Source: Trichostrongylus colubriformis (Eukaryota > Nematoda > Chromadorea > Rhabditida > Trichostrongylidae). From it: 64,000 nucleotides of DNA. The notes under the pieces were generated by a model. It was given only the letters and a program-made list of their open reading frames with translations. It was not told the DNA's origin and did not search any database. Positions 58,001 to 64,000 of this stretch are shown one piece after another. The translations under genes were made by a program, and so were the position numbers. Numbering within the stretch: the first letter of the stretch is position 1; each line of letters begins with the position of its first letter. The stretch spans positions 25,052,716 through 25,116,715 of the forward strand of contig OZ022258.1 of NCBI GenBank assembly GCA_963978905.1. The letters run 5' to 3'.

Positions 58001-61000
58001 CGTTTCATACATTGTAGGGATGATAATTACAACACATTATTTGCTTGTAAGTCATTCGAGACGTTCGACATTCAACAATGTTCCCCAACGTGCCACTTGT
58101 ATTGTAGTTCCATGGCTGCAGGTCTCCAAGTGAAATAGTAGCTTCCATGCAAACGGTACATTTTGTGGCGAAATTATAAAAAAAATCGGGAGGCGTCACA
58201 TGAACGAACGGAAGCTATGACGTAAATAGATAGGTCTGGCTACTAGTTAAGCATCAAAATCCGGTTTCCCTTCAATCGCACCACCATCACTGCGCAGTAG
58301 CTTATCATTACGGCACTGGAACGTCTCAGACCGACGTGGGAAGGCATTCTTTATAATTGGACGATGCTCAGATCGTATTGTTTGCTCTCGATGGCTGTGT
58401 ACAAGGCCCCCAAGAGAAAATAGTTTGCGGAAATTTTTTCCAAGAAAGGATTTTATGGAAGCCTCCCATTGTTGATACTTCCAAATAGGTCTCACACTCT
58501 GTGTCGTACACCATTCGTTGAGGGATTGTCTCTATGACTGTTCTGTACCTAAAGCTTTGTCCGCCTATCCGTCCCAGGAAACTTAGTGACAAAAATGACG
58601 GCCTGTCTTGAAAACTAAGTCATGTTTTAGAGCCCGTGCTTTCCTTGAAAATAACCTAGCGAATGCAGGGTAACGAGAGATCGCCATCATGCATGTTTCT
58701 CCTCTTCATTTTTCGTTGATTCAAATTTATCAGCCTCTCCAAATATTTTCATATCTGCAAAGTGTCTACCTTGTTTTTCATATTCCCCGTCTTTTCGAGT
58801 CCATCAATATACGCCCGTTTGCTTTATTGTCCATCGAACTTCGCTCCATTGTTGCGATTGTCTTAAAATCCGCTAGAAGGAAGTGATGACTTCGTTCTAG
58901 CTGTCGATTGCGATTATCTCCACCTTTCTTTTCTTTTCTTTTCGAATCCGAATTTCCAACTGACCAAAAACAAATCGATAAAACTAACCTTGAAGAAGGT
59001 CTTGAACGTTAGTCACTACAGCTTCAGTCTCACAATCTGTGAAGCTGCAACTTTTCAGGCAAATCCTCCTCTGGAGATTTGTGATCCAAGGGATAATCGT
59101 CTAGATAAATTCAGAACTTCGTCGGCCTGCTTCATAGCATTCTCCAGTCATATGGTGCGATTTCTGCTGCTATTTCTAAGCACATGTTCTGCAACGGTGA
59201 GATCACTTTCCCTGCATCTACTTTTTTAGTGATTTGATTGTCTAGCAGTTCGTAATCTTCAGATCATATTCAGTCAAATAGATCATCAGTCAAATAAATT
59301 AGGATAGAACGCATTAGATGTGCCAGAGTTTTTATTGCGATTTGTGGACGATAGCGAAAGGTGATATTCACCAGTCTGCTCATTCATGAACCGAGGCCAG
59401 CCACAAATGCTTCTGGCAGATTCGTTATACTTCATTTAAGTTAGCTTTTAATCCTATTCGTTGGGGAATTGCATAAGTTTTCGGAAATTATTCCGCTTTA
59501 TCGAGAGGTACATGAGATAGCGCAGTAGTTGCATTCTATTACTCAATGTCCTCTTCAGTGATGTTAATATCCCAGTAAGTATCTTTACTCGTGCGAAACG
59601 TTAATAATCAGATCGACGCCAATTCCCAATGGGAAGCACCTTATGGTCAACATCCTTGTGCTTAACAAGGTGGGTGGAACTATCGTCGAACAGTCCATCT
59701 CGTGGGCAAAGGTGGCTTTCAGAAAACGCTCGTGTGCTAACGATTCATTGGTAGGGATTGTGAGTGTGGAGGCAAAGTCCATGTACTGAAGATCGGGTGA
59801 TTGTGCTGACTTTCACCGCTGTCTACCAATTTGTGAAGGAAACAGGGTAACGTCGCAGAGTGCCATACTGATTGACTGTAAAACAAGAAAGTGGGTTGAC
59901 ATCTGTTCCTCGAAGTTTCTCCTTCTTCACAGGTGAATGGTCATCCATCACATCATTCGTCAGGATGTGAATTAGATCTCATCGGAAGTTCCTTCAGTCA
60001 AATCTGGCAGCTGGACAAAAGATGAGATTCCAACACATCATTTTACTACCTCTATGAGAAGCTCAATGAGAACTTTGTCAGAGCTAGTGCTCTGTAAGAT
60101 CACATATCAGGATACTATTACACTCTAAATCAACGTCATTCAAGGGCCACATAATGTGTGTGCTTCCTATCATCGTTTTCGCCTTAGGGACTCAACAAAT
60201 TTCTTCATTTCAATAATGCGCATTAATGTAGGGTCGCAAAAAAGCAATGAAAAGAGCAATTTACGCAGCTTCGCAGAGATTAAAGTTAACGCCTCCTCTA
60301 ATCCTGTGTGTAGCGACTTACGCCCACGCAACCGCCATATTTTCGACCACTGTACTTTCAATACCCGTTCGATGGTTAACAATCCTAAGGTCAACGTCAG
60401 ACAAGTGTTCTAGGGGTGGGCAAATTCGAAAAACACCGTGAATCCCGCACGATAGCGATCTCTCAACACCATACGGAAGTTTACGATTGTGCAGTTTACT
60501 GAGACACCACACTGCACTTTTGAAAACGCGCCAGATCCAACCAAGTCTTTTGGTGTGGTATTCAATGGACTTGTACTAAACCGGATCGCGAAATGAAACA
60601 CCAGCTTGAACTTCGGTTATCGTCTTCAAATCATTCATTTCGTATCATTGGTCATTCGAAATATGGATACAAAGCCACTGTTTCAAAATCTGTGCACCTA
60701 CCTATTAATAGCTGCTCGGTATGAAGACCTGGGTATAAGGGAAGATGAGGTAACAAGTACGATAACAATCATGAATAATTCCACTGCTTCAAGGTGGTCG
60801 CACTTTTACCTGACGCACGCCAAGCGTTGATTCCAATCACGTTGAGGAGACGGCTGTGTGAATTGACCGTCAAGACATCTATATGCGATTTCAACGAGGT
60901 ATCGGCTCTTTTACCATTTCTTTTACACATTCTATTTGAACTTTCTGGCAGGCCCTTGCCAGCAGGTTCTAGGTGGCGAGCTGAGTTCTCACGGAAAATA

Positions 61001-62076
61001 TGAATAAAAGCTGTAAGTCTCCTCAAGAACAAACTTTGGCACTCGATGCATGACGAAGATCGTGTACTATGTGCCACTGTACCATACGCAGACCCGAAAG
61101 AACGACAAACAGTGCTTCTGTTTCTGAAATGTTTAACAGGGTGATGGCAATGGATTTCCAACGATAGATCGTTCCTGTCTCAGTGTACAAAATACGTTGA
61201 ACAAGAGGCCTAAGCCTAGAAAGCTCTGCGAGCGCATATAAGGGGTGAGTGTGTGGATAACTTTTCAAACAATGCAAACAAGTGACCACTTCTCCTCCCC
61301 CCTCCCCCAAGCTTAAAGGCGCAGTTCACCATAGATGAGGATTGTAGTTCCCTCCAGGAGCAGACGGTCCCCTACACAACTGCAGAGGGATGGCATTACA
61401 AGCGCGTAAAGAACATGTAAATGAGAGGGTGGCCACCATCTCGAGATGGCCCACATCCATGTCCGATTACCGGTAGCGGGTACTGAGTGAGGCAAAGGGG
61501 GCTTGCTTTTGACTGCGATGGAGCAATACTGGACATTTAGATAGTAAAAGAAGCGTTACTGGGCGACAAGATCGCGTAGCAACCCATTCGGACACTACTT
61601 CTGGTCGGCAATCTCGAAGCTGAAGGCTAAAAAGAGCTCACCTTCCAGAGTTTTTGAAGTTTTCTTAAGTTTCTAAGCTGCATATTCCTCAGCTCCCTAG
61701 AGCTCCCTAGAATAGAATACCGAGCGCGATAACCCATGATGATCGCCATTAACTGTGTCTTCTAGCACCTCAAAGCTCTTCACTACTACCTAATTCTGAA
61801 CTGAAATTGATGCTCATGCCTCTTCTCTTACATATGTGGGAGATACCCTCCATTAAATCACATGCTGTAGGAATGAGGCGGCACTACCTCCTCTTGGTGT
61901 GGATGTGCTATACACAATCATAATATGCGTACTCTTCTCCTGACACATTTTCTCGCACTTTTATAACTCCCACATCTCTCCTTTTTATATATTACGTATC
62001 ATGTATGTTACGCCACTATTACACTACCTTATTTTTTGCCATTATCAACTTCTTTTCTCGTTCTGACACTGTACTA
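55064..62076. other. No confirmed gene
   Basis: Notable items: a run of 17 C with two interruptions near 55,800; a possible 46-codon phase-0 exon at 59,059-59,196 (listed separately); a short tandem AGCTCCCTAG duplication near 61,695; and TTAAAGGCGCAGTTCACC at 61,315, a lone element-end-like sequence. No recognisable domain was found in any frame. Confidence 0.4.
59059..59196 (+). CDS. Possible isolated exon, unknown
   Basis: Acceptor CTTTTCAG and donor ACG|GTGAGA enclose exactly 46 codons (ANPPLEICDPRDNRLDKFRT..., then a hydrophobic run LLLFLSTCSAT). Splice signals are good, but no neighbouring exon was found and the family is unrecognised, so this may be chance. Confidence 0.22.
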
Positions 62077-63355
62077 GGTTGTTGCAAAATTAATTTTGAA
62101 AACGGACCGCATACTTCAAACTACTATAGCTAAACTAACTACTATAGCTAAGCTTATACACCAGTTTATCAATCGAAGTAAAAACCATCAAAATCTACAC
62201 ATATTTGCCAAAGGATAGGTAATAATTCCAAGCTTTCATCATAAGAACTGCTATCACGAGAATCAACGAACTCAAGGAAGGCACATTCAACATCGTCTAA
62301 AGTAAATCGTTTCTGACGCAAATGAGAAAAATGGGCTCGAAAAAAGTGATTCCCTGTGGGGGAAAGGTTGGGAGAATACTCTGGGTATGGGAGAACTGTT
62401 ACACCCAAGTGGATCAATTTTCGCCGAGTGATTGTGAGGTGTGTGGCCTTGCGTTGTCCTACAACAGGAATGGCTCTCTTCTATTCACCACCGCAGGCCA
62501 CAATTTTTAACATTCGCTCCAAATCACAACAGTGGGACTCTGCTGTGGCTGGCTGACCAGGTTGCAAGAATTCATAGTGGATTACACCTTTACAACACCA
62601 CCACACAGTAATCATAACCATTTTAGGGTGAAGGTCGGGTTTAGGAAAAGTTTTTGGAGAAGCATCCTTATCTACCCAGACTAATCCCCGCTTCCTGTTA
62701 TCATAAAGAACCCATTTTTCATCTACAGTTATAATACGGTTTACAAATGGCTCATTTTTATGGCGAACTAGGAGATTAGAGCAGGTGTCGAAACGTGCCT
62801 AACGCTGCTCATCGGTCAGGTCATGAGGCACCCAGTTCGGCACCTTCTTCACCTTGCCGATTTCCAGTAAGTGTCTGGCCACTGTAGACTAATGTATGCC
62901 TGGATTTTCTGCTAACGTACGAGCTGTCTCCCGATTTGCTTCGTCGGCTCTCCTTGAATCTTCATCATTAAGCGACTACCTGCGGCCGTGACCCGACTTT
63001 CTTGCGAGATCAAAATCGCCAGAAGCAAATTTTTTTCAAGCCGGAGCTCCACTGTACGTTCGCAAGGACAAATCCTCCCAAATACACTGCTGAGATTACG
63101 GGCTGCCTCCGCTGCGGATAATCCCAATTTAAATTGGTAAAGCATGTTGACTCGATAGTCGCGTCGGCTCATGATTACACGCAGCCCTGGAAAAGGCCGG
63201 CCGGAACAATAAGAGCGGCATTCATAGAAGCTTTAGAAAGAGCAAAAAAAACCTACCAAATGGAATGCTTGGATTTCCTTAAAATGGAATAGTTCAGGAT
63301 AAAAAATCTACTAATTTATACATGCCTTGAAATCAAAGTTAATTCTGCGACAACC
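62077..63355 (-). mobile_element. Full-length mariner element, inactive
   Basis: The termini GGTTGTTGCAAAATTAATTT and the reverse complement of AAGTTAATTCTGCGACAACC form inverted repeats of about 28 bp, bordered by TA on both sides (62,075-62,076; 63,356-63,357). The length of 1,279 bp is normal for mariner. The enclosed transposase reads on the minus strand but is broken. Confidence 0.92.
62169..63172 (-). pseudogene. Mariner transposase pseudogene
   Basis: It starts with RVNMLYQFKLGLSAAEAARN (helix-turn-helix side), passes through STVARHLLEIGKVKKV and ITVDEKWVLYDNRKR (second catalytic aspartate) and WWCCKGVIHYEF, and ends LLPILWQICVDFDGFYFD. Stops occur near 62,885 (before STVARHL) and 62,800, and there are further frame breaks. 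The third catalytic position is asparagine (YSPNLSP, codon at 62,367-62,369) instead of aspartate, so it could not be active even if the frames were intact. It most resembles the Hsmar1/cecropia group by eye. Confidence 0.9.
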
Positions 63356-63523
63356 TAATAGCATTTGTTCAGCGGTAAAAGTAGGGTAGTGCAATTCAGC
63401 AGGAAACCGAAACAGGTCGATTATTGGCTAGTGCTCAGATACAGATACATGTAATAATAGATTTGCATCTCTAGACGAATCCTGATCTAGAAAACCACAC
63501 ACTCACTTTCTGGGACTGTTCAA

Positions 63524-63836
63524 AGACAGTGATAGGGGTAATAGTGTTGAGAAGAGACTCTTAAAATGGCCCGTCCATGTGAATACTAGGGGCTTCAGAA
63601 GTTCCCCTTGAGGACGACCCCCGACCTCGAAGGGGGCGTCCTTTTCAGCGTTTTCGCGGCGTGCCCTCTCTTTTTGTTTAGGCCTGACCTTAGCGACGAG
63701 ATTTGACAACCAACGATGGAATACGATTCTGTTTCTCTGGCTTTGACCTTTTCGTTCCGTTTTTCTTCTCTGCTGTCGTACTAGCGAGCACCCTGAATTA
63801 CATTCAGACCAAATCACCCCTATCATCACCGTGTCT
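63524..63836 (+). mobile_element. Short TTAA-family element
   Basis: It starts AGACAGTGATAGGGGTAATA after TCAA (degenerate TTAA) and ends with the inverted CCCCTATCATCACCGTGTCT before TTAA (63,837-63,840). Its termini match the AGACAGTG family seen at 34,468 and 43,530. The interior encodes a basic minus-strand open frame without a recognised domain. Confidence 0.75.
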
Positions 63837-63933
63837 TTAATGTGAGACAACCTAATGCACTCATTTCCGAAAGCACTTCTGTTATGACCTGAACCTGTGG
63901 AATTTCACCAGCGAATCTAGCTTGTATTTGTAG

Positions 63934-64000
63934 GTGCCTGCAGCTCCAGTGGATGACGAGAACTACTCAAAGTGGCTTATCTGCAAGTACCACCCTGAGC
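63934..64000 (+). CDS. Probable exon running off the window edge, unknown gene
   Basis: After acceptor TTTGTAG (or CAG at 63,941-63,943) the frame reads APVDDENYSKWLICKYHPE to the last base. The composition looks coding and no stop occurs, but I do not recognise the family. The alternative start after CAG would change the frame phase only if the intron phase differs. Confidence 0.4.
   Translation, partial: MPAAPVDDENYSKWLICKYHPE

Overview
The window looks like nuclear DNA of a nematode, probably a strongylid (hookworm-like) worm. The evidence is small exons (45-170 bp) with GT...AG introns, long repeat-filled introns, and two conserved animal genes. This assignment is inference from gene content and style; no marker gene fixes the species. 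I see no bacterial features, rRNA, convincing tRNA or CRISPR array.

Layout. From 1 to 22.7 kb I recognise no gene, only miniature inverted-repeat elements and small hairpins. From 22,691 to 32,495 (+) ten exons encode the C-terminal part of a protein kinase D (DKF-2 type): the end of the PH domain, the linker, the whole kinase domain and the stop codon. Its introns carry mariner remnants and MITEs. From 33.2 to 39.4 kb the DNA is nested retroelement and inverted-repeat material. From 39,387 to about 40.7 kb (+) six clear exons and one weak exon encode the middle and acidic tail of an RBBP5 homologue (COMPASS/MLL subunit). Its N-terminal blades are not visible, and there is a one-base frameshift just before the Ash2L-binding acidic box. 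From 41.8 to 46 kb lies a stack of insertions. A Penelope-like element arranged as an inverted dimer, with 12-bp flanking duplications, sits inside a second GIY-YIG retroelement, which also carries a TTAA-flanked element. From 46.4 to 48 kb two short multi-exon genes of unknown function have excellent phase-consistent splicing. From 48.3 to 50.1 kb is another copy of the second retroelement, with a YMDD reverse transcriptase. The rest is intergenic or intronic: a (TATG)n array of about 106 copies at 53.6-54.0 kb, a fold-back MITE, a full-length but dead mariner at 62,077-63,355, and a probable exon running off the right edge.

How it fits together. PKD and RBBP5 act in different processes (diacylglycerol/PKC signalling and H3K4 methylation), and nothing here links them. 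The more unusual content is the mobile DNA: two GIY-YIG retroelement types side by side, one probably with its nuclease before the reverse transcriptase; a hammerhead-ribozyme-like motif in the Penelope arms; and several element families flanked by TTAA, with one occupied/empty site pair visible inside the window.
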